From the NCBI GenBank assembly GCA_903916675.1, contig CAIWXQ010000029.1, positions 1 through 64,000 on the forward strand: DNA of 64,000 nucleotides, written 5' to 3'. The position numbers and the translations under genes were made by a program. Below the pieces are notes generated by a model that saw nothing but the letters and a program-made list of their open reading frames with translations, had not been told where the DNA came from and searched no databases. Positions 21,246 through 29,735 of the stretch are shown piece by piece. Every line of letters begins with the position of its first letter. Position 1 is the stretch's first letter. This DNA is from an uncultured bacterium. Its GTDB lineage: Bacteria > Verrucomicrobiota > Kiritimatiellia > RFP12 > CAIWXQ01.

Positions 21246-22190
21246 CTACCCCAGCTTCGGCGGCTGAACCGCGGCGCTGGCCGGCAGATCCTTGACCACG
21301 CTCACCGCGGTCTTGATAAACCCGGCCACGTTGGCCAGATCAGTCGGGATGATCACCGAGTTGTTGGTCTTGGCCAGGCGGCCGAACTCTGTGATGTATT
21401 GCTCGGCCAGGCGCAGGTTGATGGCATTCGTGCCGCCGGGCTCCATGGAGGCCTTCGAGATCTCGCGCAGACCAGTGGCTGTGGCGTTCGCCACCAGCAT
21501 GATTTCCTGCGCGCGCCCCTGGGCCTCGTTGATGCGCTTCTGCTTCTCGCCCTCGGAGATCGCAATGGCCTGCTGCTTCTCGCCCTCGGCGCGGTTGATC
21601 TTGGCCTGCCGGTCGCCCTCGGACTCCGCGATTAACGCGCGCTTTTCGCGTTCCGCGCGCATCTGCTTTTCCATGGCGTCGCGGATTGTCTGCGGCGGCG
21701 AGATGTTCTTCACCTCGTAGCGCGTAACCTTGATTCCCCACGGCTCGGAGGCCTTGTCCACCGCGTCCACGATGGCGCCGTTGATGCGCTCGCGCTCCTC
21801 GAACGTGCGATCCAGCTCAAGCTTGCCGATCTCGCTGCGCATGGTGGTCTGCGAGAGCTGCACCGTGGCAAACATGTAGTTGCTGATGCCATACGAGGCG
21901 CGCACCGGATCAATGACCATCAGGTAGAGGATCCCGTCCACCTCGACCGTGATGTTATCCTTGGTGATGCACTGCTGCGGCGGCACGTCGATAGCCTGCT
22001 CCTTGAGCGTGTGCCGGTAGGCGACCTGGTCCATGAACGGCACCAGCACATGCAACCCGGCATCGAGCGTAGTGTGGTATTTCCCGAACCGCTGAATGAT
22101 GAACGCCGTCTTCTGCGGCACGACCCGGATGCTCTTCATCAACGTGATAAACACGGCGAAGACCAGCACGCCAATAATGAATTGTTCCAT
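21246..22190 (-). CDS. SPFH/band 7 membrane protein (paraslipin/QmcA type)
   Basis: A 314-residue protein with one N-terminal membrane helix (FIIGVLVFAVFITLM), then the SPFH domain (VVPQKTAFIIQRFGKYHTTL) and a charged coiled coil (AEREKRALIAESEGDRQAKI) followed by the conserved A-rich C-terminal region. Such proteins form membrane microdomain cages and stand with NfeD proteases or OB-fold partners. The NfeD gene lies 31 bp upstream on the same strand, so this is the classic slipin-NfeD operon. The start ATG 22190 directly precedes the helix. Confidence 0.93.
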   Translation of the reverse strand: MEQFIIGVLVFAVFITLMKSIRVVPQKTAFIIQRFGKYHTTLDAGLHVLVPFMDQVAYRHTLKEQAIDVPPQQCITKDNITVEVDGILYLMVIDPVRASYGISNYMFATVQLSQTTMRSEIGKLELDRTFEERERINGAIVDAVDKASEPWGIKVTRYEVKNISPPQTIRDAMEKQMRAEREKRALIAESEGDRQAKINRAEGEKQQAIAISEGEKQKRINEAQGRAQEIMLVANATATGLREISKASMEPGGTNAINLRLAEQYITEFGRLAKTNNSVIIPTDLANVAGFIKTAVSVVKDLPASAAVQPPKLG

Positions 22191-22221
22191 GATGCAGCCT
22201 CTCAGCTTCCCGTGACCGAAC

Positions 22222-22662
22222 CTACGGCATGCGCTCAACCGTGAGCACAATGCTTTCCTGTTTGACAATGCGCACCGGCACGCCGGGCTCCAGCGTTTCG
22301 CCGGATTCCGCCTGCCAGTTCGCCCCGCGAAATTCCACTTTGCCCTGCCCGCCCGGCTCGATGCGCGCCGTGACCACCGCGCGATGCCCAACCAGATCGT
22401 TTGCCAACCCATCGCGATCCGGGGACTTCTTGCCGACAAAGGCCTTTGTGCACACGCCGCGCAACCCCAGCAGCAGAACCACGGCCAGCCCGGCAAAAAT
22501 GGTGCTGGACACCCATGGCTGCAGATTGGGCCCGACAATCCAGCACAGCAGCGCAACGATCAATGCCGACAGCCCGAAGAAGAGCGCCACAAATGCCGGC
22601 ACCATGACCTCGATCACAATCAGAACGAGGCCGAGAACCAACCACATCCCCCACTGGTTCAT
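22222..22662 (-). CDS. NfeD family protein (short form)
   Basis: A 146-residue membrane protein with two or three helices at the N-terminus (LVLGLVLIVIEVMVPAF; ALFFGLSALIVALLCWIV) and a C-terminal OB-fold (VGHRAVVTARIEPGGQGKVE). It lacks the ClpP-like protease domain of long NfeD, so it is the short NfeD1b type that partners paraslipins. The start ATG 22662 has GGAGG 6 bp upstream. It is the first gene of the two-gene operon with the SPFH protein. Confidence 0.9.
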   Translation of the reverse strand: MNQWGMWLVLGLVLIVIEVMVPAFVALFFGLSALIVALLCWIVGPNLQPWVSSTIFAGLAVVLLLGLRGVCTKAFVGKKSPDRDGLANDLVGHRAVVTARIEPGGQGKVEFRGANWQAESGETLEPGVPVRIVKQESIVLTVERMP

Positions 22663-22758
22663 GTGAACCTCCGTAGACACCGACGACCGGCGCAATCGTC
22701 AGTTCGTATTAAACTGCACACCACGCGCGGGAGCAAGGAGAATCCCGACAGGGCGCGC

Positions 22759-24321
22759 TTATTGTGCCGTCACCACGGCAAACGCCGGGAGTCCGGAGAC
22801 ACCGAATGCCCGGAGCATGCCGGCGGCCAGCTCCTGTTCAGGGTGTTCGGCGGAAACGCGGACCAGGAGCATGGATTCCAACGCCTTGCGCACCGCCGGG
22901 TCTTGGAACGTAATGCGGTCCATGACATGGCAGCTCTTGCACCAGCTGGCGTGAAAATCGAGCATCAACGGCTTGCCGGAGGCTTTCGCCTCCGCAAGCC
23001 GTTTTGTCCATTCGGCAACATCTCCGGCAGCGAGTTCGTTGCCTCCCGCGGCGGGTGACATCCGATCCGTAACACCATCGTAGGCCAGCCAGCCGTAATA
23101 CACCGCCATCGCCGCAATCAACACGCCGAACCCATACTTCACCCAGAGCATCCAGGCGCCGGGCTTGGGCAGCACAGCCAGTCCGGCGCCCGCCAGCGGC
23201 CAGGGAAACGCCATGCCGATGCCCAGCAGAAACGGCAGCAGCGCGGCAGCCGTGTTGCCGTCCTGGTAGAGCGAACCGGCCAGCAGCAGCACAGCCGCCA
23301 CCACAGGTGCCACACACGCACCGGCCAGCAGGGCGGAGATCCCGCCTGCCGCGCCCGCGGCCCAGAACCCGCCCTTCCCGCCGCCGCGCTGGAAGCGCGA
23401 GAGATCGATCGGGATCAGGTCGAACATCGCCAGCGCCAGCACAACAAACAGCGCGGCCAGCGCCCCGTTAAAGATGGGTGAGGATTGGAGTGCGCCAAAC
23501 ACGCGACCGGTCAGAACCACCGCCATGCCAAGTGCGCCATAGATCACGGCAATTCCGGCGCCATAGGCCGCGCCCAGCGCCAGCCCGCGCCGCCGCGATC
23601 CGGCCCGCGCGCCAGCGCCGATGATCGCCAGGTTGATCGGAATCATCGGCAGCACACACGGCGTCAGGTTCAGCAGCAGGCCACCCAGCAGCACCAGCAG
23701 CAGGGTCCAGATAAACCCCTGGCGAACCAAAAAGGCCTTCGGATTGTCCAGGAACTGGCGAAATTGGTCCGGTGGCACTGCCGTTGTCTCGCCACGGGCA
23801 CGCATCAGGAAAGTCAGGAAATCGCTGGAACCAAGATAGCCGGCAGCAGTGGCCTTCACTTGGACACCTGCCAGCCAGGGAATGGCTGTTGCGGCGGTCG
23901 CAGGCGTGGGTGCCGTGGCCAGCAGCGTACCGCCCGGCGAAAGCAGGAAGATAGACGTGCGAGCCGGCAGGCAGGAGGTGTCCGAGCACGCTTGGTGCTT
24001 GATGCGCACGCGCACCGGAAAGCCGTCCGTGGCCAGCGCATAGGTGCCGGTCACGCGGCCGGTAAAAACCAGATCCTGACCGCCCAGCGGATCAGGAATC
24101 GAAACCGGCGGAGGTGTGCAGCGGCCTTTGACTGCGTGGTCGTCGATCGAGACGGCAAACCGGTTGTCCGCATACACGTGCCACGGCGGCAGCGAATCGA
24201 CCACCACCACCACCTGCCACGCTACGCCTGCGCGCTCCAGCCGCGCCGTGACCGTGTAGGGGTCTTCGGCGCGCAGCAGCACGGCAGAAAAAATGACTGC
24301 CAGTAAGCAACTGACGCGCAT
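22759..24321 (-). CDS. dsbD: Thiol:disulfide interchange protein DsbD
   Basis: A 520-residue membrane protein that moves electrons from cytoplasmic thioredoxin to periplasmic thiols. A signal peptide (residues 1-18, ending LLRAED) leads into an N-terminal DsbD-alpha domain with C-x5-C (ACSDTSCLP). Eight membrane helices contain the two redox cysteines (NLTPCVLPMIP and GACVAPVVAA). The C-terminal thioredoxin domain has SWCKSCHVMD. Start ATG 24321 directly precedes the signal peptide. The ferritin gene is 31 bp upstream, and FprA and thioredoxin follow farther upstream on the same strand, forming a redox/oxidative stress block. Confidence 0.92.
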   Translation of the reverse strand: MRVSCLLAVIFSAVLLRAEDPYTVTARLERAGVAWQVVVVVDSLPPWHVYADNRFAVSIDDHAVKGRCTPPPVSIPDPLGGQDLVFTGRVTGTYALATDGFPVRVRIKHQACSDTSCLPARTSIFLLSPGGTLLATAPTPATAATAIPWLAGVQVKATAAGYLGSSDFLTFLMRARGETTAVPPDQFRQFLDNPKAFLVRQGFIWTLLLVLLGGLLLNLTPCVLPMIPINLAIIGAGARAGSRRRGLALGAAYGAGIAVIYGALGMAVVLTGRVFGALQSSPIFNGALAALFVVLALAMFDLIPIDLSRFQRGGGKGGFWAAGAAGGISALLAGACVAPVVAAVLLLAGSLYQDGNTAAALLPFLLGIGMAFPWPLAGAGLAVLPKPGAWMLWVKYGFGVLIAAMAVYYGWLAYDGVTDRMSPAAGGNELAAGDVAEWTKRLAEAKASGKPLMLDFHASWCKSCHVMDRITFQDPAVRKALESMLLVRVSAEHPEQELAAGMLRAFGVSGLPAFAVVTAQ

Positions 24322-24352
24322 GGTGTCACCGCTCTGCCTGCCGATGCGGAAA

Positions 24353-24841
24353 TTACTTCCGGTCGCCGAGCTTTTTGTCCGCCATGAACAGCGCACCTTT
24401 GGATCCGGAGGCCATCTCCAGCATCCAGATGACTTCGGCGTCGTTGGCTTCTTCCTCGACCTGCTCGTTGATGAACCACTGCAGCAAACCCTGCGTAGCG
24501 AAATCCTTCTCGGCCGCAGCCAGCACCATCAATTTGCCCAGACTGGCCGTAATCCCCTTCTCGTGCGCCAATGTGGCCTGAAACATGTCCAGCAGGTCCT
24601 TCCACTCCTTCTTCGGCGCAGCGATCGCGCCCAATTCGACTTTCGCATTTTGATCCTGGAGGTATTTCACAAAGCGCAGCGCGTGCCCCTGCTCCTCCTG
24701 GAACTGCACCGCAAACCAGGCGGCTGCACCCTTAAACCCCTTGTACATGGCGTCGGAAGACATCGCCAGGTAGAGGTAGGCAGAATACAGCTCGCGGTTG
24801 ATTTGCGCGTTGATCTCTTTCGTCGTCCTGTCGCTGATCAT
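24353..24841 (-). CDS. Ferritin (non-haem, FtnA type)
   Basis: A 162-residue four-helix protein that oxidises Fe(II) and stores iron in a 24-mer shell. Ferroxidase residues are visible: E17-type (INRELYSAYLYL), the E-x-x-H pair (EEQGHALRF) and QxxE in WFINEQVEEE. No haem-binding Met of bacterioferritin is evident. Start ATG 24841 follows an AAAGGAAG-like SD. It lies between fprA and dsbD genes on the same strand, in line with control of iron and oxygen toxicity together. Confidence 0.94.
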   Translation of the reverse strand: MISDRTTKEINAQINRELYSAYLYLAMSSDAMYKGFKGAAAWFAVQFQEEQGHALRFVKYLQDQNAKVELGAIAAPKKEWKDLLDMFQATLAHEKGITASLGKLMVLAAAEKDFATQGLLQWFINEQVEEEANDAEVIWMLEMASGSKGALFMADKKLGDRK

Positions 24842-24885
24842 GGGAGTCTTCCTTTTGTTTCGGGCGGACCCGCCCGGCCTTGTCG

Positions 24886-26067
24886 CTAGTAGTCCAACGA
24901 TTTCTTCGCCAACAAACGCCCGGCCGCACGGCACTTTTCCAGTGTCGCGGCATCGGGACGAAAACGGCAGATGATCGGCTCGCACAGCGGCGCAATCTGC
25001 ATGGTCTGCAGGTATTGAGTCAGTTCGTCGACCCCGCGCGGCGCCCAACCGTAGGAACCGAATGCCAGCCCGTACTTGCCGGTTGGCCGCAGTCCGCGCA
25101 GGTAGGTCAGCGCCGCAGCCATGCGCGGCATGATTCCCTGATTGAGCGTGGGCGATCCGATTGCCAGGCAGGCGCAATCCAACGCCTCACTGACCAAGTC
25201 GGTGTCGTGCACGGTGTCGATGTCGATCAACCTCACCTCAACGTCCGACTCCAGCGCGCCGTCGGCCATGGCCTGCGCCATTACCCGCGTGCTGTTCCAC
25301 ATGCTGGCATAGGCGATCACCACCTTGCGCACGGACTTACAAACCATCCATTCCCGGTAGCACGCAAGGATTTTCTCCACATTCGCGCGCCAGATCACAC
25401 CGTGACTGGGGGCGATCATGCGCAGCGGAAGGGAGCCCAGCTTGGCCAATGCCGTGGCCACGGGACGGCCGTACGGCATCACGATATTGGCGTAATAGGT
25501 CTTGGCCTCTGCCAACGCAACATCCAGCAGCACCTCGTCGTCGAACCGTCCGGCCGTGGCATAGTGCTGCCCGAAGGCATCCATAGAAAACAGGATCTGC
25601 TCCTCGACCAGGTAGGTGGCCATGGATTCCGGCCAGTGCACCATGGGCGTGTCGAAAAACTGCAGGGTGCAGCCACCCAAGTCCAGCTTTTCGCCATCCG
25701 CCACGATACGAAACTTCCAGCCGGCCGTGTCGAAATACAGGCGCAGCGCCTCAGCACACTTCGTGTTGCAAACCACCGTGGCTTGCTGACAGGCTGCCAC
25801 AACCTGCGCCAGACCGCCGGCGTGATCCGGCTCGGCATGGTTGCAGACAATGTATTCGATCTGCTCCAGCGGCACGCAGGCGCCGGCATGTGCCAGCAGG
25901 TCGGCTGCATACGGTGCCTTGACGGTGTCGATCAGCGCATGCTGGCGGCCGGAAACCAGATACGCATTGTAGGTCGAGCCACGCTCGGTGCGGTAGCCGT
26001 GAAAATCGCGCACAGACCAATCGATGTAACCGACCCAGCGCACGTGTTGGGAAAGCTGTGTGTTCAT
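24886..26067 (-). CDS. FprA-family flavodiiron protein (oxygen/NO reductase)
   Basis: A 393-residue flavodiiron protein that reduces O2 to water or NO to N2O using rubredoxin. The metallo-beta-lactamase domain has the full diiron set H77-x-E79-x-D81-H82, H144, D163 and H222. The C-terminal flavodoxin domain (residues about 248-393) has the FMN loop ASMWNSTRVMA. No fused rubredoxin domain is present and no separate rubredoxin gene is in the window. The presence of this enzyme with ferritin points to an anaerobe that meets oxygen. It is followed by ferritin 44 bp downstream. Confidence 0.95.
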   Translation of the reverse strand: MNTQLSQHVRWVGYIDWSVRDFHGYRTERGSTYNAYLVSGRQHALIDTVKAPYAADLLAHAGACVPLEQIEYIVCNHAEPDHAGGLAQVVAACQQATVVCNTKCAEALRLYFDTAGWKFRIVADGEKLDLGGCTLQFFDTPMVHWPESMATYLVEEQILFSMDAFGQHYATAGRFDDEVLLDVALAEAKTYYANIVMPYGRPVATALAKLGSLPLRMIAPSHGVIWRANVEKILACYREWMVCKSVRKVVIAYASMWNSTRVMAQAMADGALESDVEVRLIDIDTVHDTDLVSEALDCACLAIGSPTLNQGIMPRMAAALTYLRGLRPTGKYGLAFGSYGWAPRGVDELTQYLQTMQIAPLCEPIICRFRPDAATLEKCRAAGRLLAKKSLDY

Positions 26068-26074
26068 GAAAAGC

Positions 26075-26575
26075 TTACTTGGCGGCAGGGGCCTTTGCTG
26101 CCGGATTGGCCACCGGAGCCGCCTTCCAACCCGCCTTTGTCAGAAGGTCCCGCAGGCTCTTCACGTACACCTCTGCGCCACCCGGCTGGTATCCGGTCTG
26201 TGCCAGCACCTTACCATCAGCGTTCAGCAGCAGGACAGTAGGAAAGCCCTCAATCCGGTATTTGTTTTGAAGTTCGTCGTTCTGCTTTTTGACTTGTGCG
26301 GACAGTTGCTTGTGGCGCGGGTAATCGGCAAGAAACAGGATGAGGTTCTCGCCGGCATAGTCAAGAAACGCCTTCTGCGAGAAAACCTCCTTGTCCAGTT
26401 TTATGCACCAGCCACACCAGTCTGAACCGGAGAAATCCACCAGGATGGGCTTCCCTTCCTTCTGGGCAGCAGCCTTGGCAGCGGAAAAATCGTCCAACCA
26501 CTTCACCTCGGGCGCAGCCATGGCTGCAGCGGCAAACAGAAACGAGAACAGGAACATGCGAATACTGGCGTTCAT
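26075..26575 (-). CDS. Exported thioredoxin-fold protein
   Basis: A 166-residue protein with a signal peptide (MFLFSFLFAAAAMAAPE) and one thioredoxin domain of the DUF255/thioredoxin_7 type. The redox motif is DWCGWCIK, and the cis-proline box is EGFPTVLLL. The tail is Ala/Pro/Lys-rich. It should act outside the cytoplasm and be a natural partner of DsbD encoded downstream. Start ATG 26575 has AAGGAAC just upstream. The stop is 7 bp from the fprA start, so the operon order is thioredoxin, fprA, ferritin, dsbD. Confidence 0.9.
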   Translation of the reverse strand: MNASIRMFLFSFLFAAAAMAAPEVKWLDDFSAAKAAAQKEGKPILVDFSGSDWCGWCIKLDKEVFSQKAFLDYAGENLILFLADYPRHKQLSAQVKKQNDELQNKYRIEGFPTVLLLNADGKVLAQTGYQPGGAEVYVKSLRDLLTKAGWKAAPVANPAAKAPAAK

Positions 26576-26589
26576 GAGGTTCCTTTCCA

Positions 26590-26634
26590 CCGACGCACGC
26601 GTCGGCACAATGCATAGCTTTACCGACTATTATA
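26590..26634 (-). promoter_or_regulatory. Possible promoter and leader hairpin of the redox operon
   Basis: On the minus strand a perfect TATAAT (26634-26629) lies 54 bp upstream of the thioredoxin start. The -35 position is only T-rich. A hairpin CCGACG-CACG-CGTCGG (about 26590-26605) falls between promoter and start and could be a leader structure or binding site. Confidence 0.4.
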
Positions 26635-26680
26635 ACCGCTTTCTTTTCGTAAAAAAATACACTTCATAGGCGCAGCCGGC

Positions 26681-27247
26681 CTATTTCGTCTTGCGCAGGA
26701 GTGCCGCGATGGCCTTGTGAATCTCCTCTGGCTCCGCCATCCGCCCCTGACCCTCGCAGCCACAGGCTAGATCGCCTGTGCCAACGTCCAGGATCGTCGC
26801 GCCGTGTTTCCGCAGCAAGGCCAGATTCTCCTGCGTGGCCTGATGTTCCCACATCCGGCAGTTCATGGCCGGCGCCACAAGCAGCGGCGCCGGGCAGGCC
26901 AGCGCCGTGGCGGTCAGCATGTCGTCCGCCAGACCGTGCGCCAGCTTGGCGATCACGTTGGCTGTGCAGGGCGCCACCACCAGGACCGCAGCGCGGTCTG
27001 CCAGGGAGATGTGCCCGGGCACCCACTCCTCCGGCTCGGAAAACATGTCCACGGTCACCGGCCGGCGCGAGAGGGTCTGGAAGGTCAGCGGTGCAACAAA
27101 GCGGATTGCGCCGCGCGTCATGACCACGGAGACGTCCCAGCCGGACTTGACCATCAACCGCGCCAACTCCGCCGCCTTGTAGGCCGCGATGGAACCGGTC
27201 ACGCCCAGAACAATTTCCGGAGTTGGTTTACTGTTTGTCGTTTTCAT
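26681..27247 (-). CDS. coaC: Phosphopantothenoylcysteine decarboxylase (CoaC, stand-alone)
   Basis: A 188-residue flavoprotein of the HFCD family which decarboxylates 4'-phosphopantothenoyl-cysteine in coenzyme A synthesis. Visible boxes: FMN loop GVTGSIAAYKAAE, the proton-transfer APCTANVIAKLAHGLADD and PAMNCRMWEHQAT (PXMNXXMW motif). Most bacteria have a fused CoaBC; here the CoaB synthetase half is missing and the frame ends cleanly after the decarboxylase. CoaB must be encoded elsewhere. The gene follows gmk by 43 bp, the usual genomic neighbourhood of coaBC. Confidence 0.92.
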   Translation of the reverse strand: MKTTNSKPTPEIVLGVTGSIAAYKAAELARLMVKSGWDVSVVMTRGAIRFVAPLTFQTLSRRPVTVDMFSEPEEWVPGHISLADRAAVLVVAPCTANVIAKLAHGLADDMLTATALACPAPLLVAPAMNCRMWEHQATQENLALLRKHGATILDVGTGDLACGCEGQGRMAEPEEIHKAIAALLRKTK

Positions 27248-27290
27248 GATTCTCCACGGCAGGTCAATTCCTGCAGATCAAAAACCGCTT

Positions 27291-27887
27291 TTACCCGTGC
27301 ATTCCGCTGGTCGTCTCGATGATGCCGCACAACTCCTTGTACGCAATCTCCAGATTGTCGTTCAACACGTGGTAGCGGAATTCGCCGGCCCGGGCGAGTT
27401 CCTTTTCCGCGTTCTTCACGCGCCGCGCAATGGTCGCCGCGCTGTCCTCGCCGCGCGCCTCCAGGCGCTCATGCAGGACCTCCAGCGACGGAGGTCGGAT
27501 AAAGATGTCCACAAACCCGGCGCGCATGGGGTCTGTTGCCGGCAGCGCGGCGACATACGACCGGATCTGCGCCGCGCCTGCTACGTCGATGTCCATCAGC
27601 ACGCACTGTCCTTCGGAGATTGCCTCGTAGATCGGCGCCTTGAGTGTGCCGTAGGAAGAACCGTGCACCGTGGCGTGCTCGAGGAAATCGCCGGCTGCCT
27701 CGTGCCGCGCAAACTCCTCCGGTGCCAGGAAATAGTAGTCTTCGCCGTCCTCCTCGACGCCGCGTGGCTCGCGCGTCGTGCAGGAGATCGAATAGGTGAT
27801 CTCGGGGTAGTCCTGCAGCAGACGCTCACAGAGCGTCGTCTTGCCGGCTCCGGATGGTGCGGAAATTACGATCATCAGCGGTTTCAA
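27291..27887 (-). CDS. gmk: Guanylate kinase
   Basis: A 198-residue enzyme that phosphorylates GMP to GDP. The P-loop is SAPSGAGKTTL; the GMP-binding region has SCTTREPRGVEEDGEDYYFL; the lid has arginines near LEARGEDSAATIARRV. Length and order are normal. It lies between yicC upstream and coaC downstream on the same strand. The usual rpoZ gene between gmk and coaBC is absent here. Confidence 0.96.
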   Translation of the reverse strand: MKPLMIVISAPSGAGKTTLCERLLQDYPEITYSISCTTREPRGVEEDGEDYYFLAPEEFARHEAAGDFLEHATVHGSSYGTLKAPIYEAISEGQCVLMDIDVAGAAQIRSYVAALPATDPMRAGFVDIFIRPPSLEVLHERLEARGEDSAATIARRVKNAEKELARAGEFRYHVLNDNLEIAYKELCGIIETTSGMHG

Positions 27888-27964
27888 CAGGCGTCTCCTC
27901 CTTAGATGGCGGTATTATCCCCGCACCGCGCTCGGCAATGCAAGCGGGTTATTGCGATTCGGAC

Positions 27965-28077
27965 ACGAAGCAAGCAGAAGAGGGCGCAAAGGAGGCGAAG
28001 GCATTAATTCTGCGCGCGACAGCGCGCAAGCAAATCCTTCGTGCGCTTCCGCTCCTTCTTCCTTCGTGTCCTGCCGA
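27965..28077. repeat. CACGAAG-armed long inverted repeat (copy 2)
   Basis: Left arm has CGGACACGAAGCAAGCAGAAG and the right arm CTCCTTCTTCCTTCGTGTCC. The centre is the hairpin GCGCGC-GACA-GCGCGC. It occupies the yicC-gmk gap and would be transcribed with them, so it may form a long stem in the operon RNA. Confidence 0.65.
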
Positions 28078-28081
28078 CCGC

Positions 28082-28963
28082 TTACTCCACATTCTGCACC
28101 TGTTCCCGGATCGCCTCCAGTTCCGCCTTGCAGCCGACCACCAGACGCGCAATACCGGCATCGTTGGCCTTGGAGCCGATGGTGTTGATCTCGCGGAAGA
28201 ACTCCTGGCAAAGGAAGTCCAGGGGGCGCCCCCCGGGTTCCGGAGCTGCCAGAAAATGTTCCGCCTGCGTGAAGTGGCTCTCCAGGCGCGTCAGCTCCTC
28301 GCTCACATCGCAGCGATCGGCAAAAAGCGCCAGTTCGCGCACAAGCGTGGTCTGGTCCAGCATCAGGCCGTTGTTGGCTGCGGCAATGCGGTCTGCCAGC
28401 GCCTTGCGATAACCAATCACGACGCCGGGGGCGCTCCGCCGGATGTTTTCCACTTCCTTGCGCAGGCGGGCGAAACGCGCTGTCAGATCCTTGGACAGCG
28501 CCTTGCCCTCGCGCTGCCGCATGGCGACCAGCCGCTCCAGCGCCTGCGTGACCGCGCGTTCCACCAGCGGCCAGGCCTGTTCCGTGTCCCATGCCACGGT
28601 TTCGCTCTCGATGCGCAGCACGCAGTCCAGCACCTTGCTGGCTGTCAGGTCGTCCGGAAGTTTCAGCGCCTTGGCCACCTGCCGAAGTGCGCTTAAACGG
28701 GCACGTGCCAGTTCGAGGTCCACGGTCAGACCGCGCGAACCTGTCTTCGCCCGCGCAATCTCAATCGAGCCCTTGACATACCCGCGCCGGATCGCGGCAT
28801 GCACCAGCCCCTGGATGCGCGCTTCGCAAGCAGACAGCTCGCGCGGCAGGTTCAGGTGGCAGTCGAACTGCTTGCGGTTGACAGACCCCAGTTCTGCCAC
28901 CACCTTGATCCCCTCGCCCCGCGCCTCGCCCCGACCAAAGCCGGTCATGCTGATGATGCTCAT
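28082..28963 (-). CDS. yicC: YicC/YloC family endoribonuclease
   Basis: A 293-residue protein of the YicC family, recently described RNases that act on small RNAs and structured ends. The N-terminus MSIISMTGFGRGEARGEG and C-terminus EFFREINTIGSKANDAGIARLVVG are the two conserved signatures. The length is standard. The family commonly stands just upstream of gmk, as here. Start ATG 28963 is the first and matches the family start exactly. Confidence 0.95.
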   Translation of the reverse strand: MSIISMTGFGRGEARGEGIKVVAELGSVNRKQFDCHLNLPRELSACEARIQGLVHAAIRRGYVKGSIEIARAKTGSRGLTVDLELARARLSALRQVAKALKLPDDLTASKVLDCVLRIESETVAWDTEQAWPLVERAVTQALERLVAMRQREGKALSKDLTARFARLRKEVENIRRSAPGVVIGYRKALADRIAAANNGLMLDQTTLVRELALFADRCDVSEELTRLESHFTQAEHFLAAPEPGGRPLDFLCQEFFREINTIGSKANDAGIARLVVGCKAELEAIREQVQNVE

Positions 28964-29045
28964 GGAATGAAGTGTCCTTGGATTGTTGGAGAGGGCATTC
29001 AGGGTTCAGAAGAAATGGGGTTACTTTCCGCGATACCGCAGCCAA

Positions 29046-29564
29046 TCATCCTTGAGGAGCCCGCGCAGCGGACTTCGAATCCGATGGCTTGGCTGGTTCG
29101 AGAGTCGTTGCAGATTCCAGGAAGGCCTGTGGATCCTCCGGCGTCAGCAGGACCTTGTACTTCTCGGTCTGAACCAGAACCGCGTCCTGGCGTCTTGCGC
29201 TTGTGGCGTGGACGTGAAAAATGCCGTCTCGCTTGTTCCAGAAGATGCCGGTGCCAGCAAATATGCCGCTGTTGCCGAAGAGACGGACCGTGAAAGGCAG
29301 ACGCTCGGTTATCCTCACGCATCGGACAATCTGCCCGAAGGTGCTTCTACCCGCATGACGAACCACGGTCAGGCAACCATTGGAAACCTCGTATGATGCG
29401 GGGGCCAGCAGGTAGCAAACCAGAGCGATGATCCCGAGTATGACACCGCCAACCATCAAATTCCTGTCATGGAGACCGCCAATGATAAACCCGACCACCA
29501 TCGCAAGGATGATTGCCGTCAGTATCTTAATGGACAGACTCATTTTTGCCGTTCTGTAGTTCAT
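29046..29564 (-). CDS. Membrane protein with a bacterial PH-like domain
   Basis: A 172-residue protein. Two adjacent hydrophobic helices (SIKILTAIILAMVVGFIIGG; VGGVILGIIALVCYLL) are followed by a strand-rich domain (YEVSNGCLTVVRHAGRSTF...; DGIFHVHATSARRQDAVLV; YKVLLTPEDPQAFLE). The LLTPEDPxxFLE ending is typical of PH-like domains (PF06713/bPH types). Start ATG 29564 has GAGGAG 5 bp upstream. No neighbour explains its role. Confidence 0.72.
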   Translation of the reverse strand: MNYRTAKMSLSIKILTAIILAMVVGFIIGGLHDRNLMVGGVILGIIALVCYLLAPASYEVSNGCLTVVRHAGRSTFGQIVRCVRITERLPFTVRLFGNSGIFAGTGIFWNKRDGIFHVHATSARRQDAVLVQTEKYKVLLTPEDPQAFLESATTLEPAKPSDSKSAARAPQG

Positions 29565-29658
29565 ATCGCTCCTCTCGAACATGAATTCATAGGCCAGACA
29601 AAACTGTCGGGGCTTTGATTCACAATCATGGTTTCACAGCCCAAGATAGATGCTATGT

Positions 29659-29679
29659 GCAGCGGCGAGACGCCGCTGC
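29659..29679. repeat. GCAGCGGCG hairpin repeat
   Basis: GCAGCGGCG-AGA-CGCCGCTGC is a perfect 9-bp stem with 3-base loop, followed by CCACTTT as in the repeats near 44377 and 47367. It lies in the gap between the PH-like and nadE genes. Confidence 0.5.
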
Positions 29680-29735
29680 CACTTTCGGGGCTGGTCGCTA
29701 TACAGAAAAAAAACTCCGTGCCTCCGTGGTTGGCC

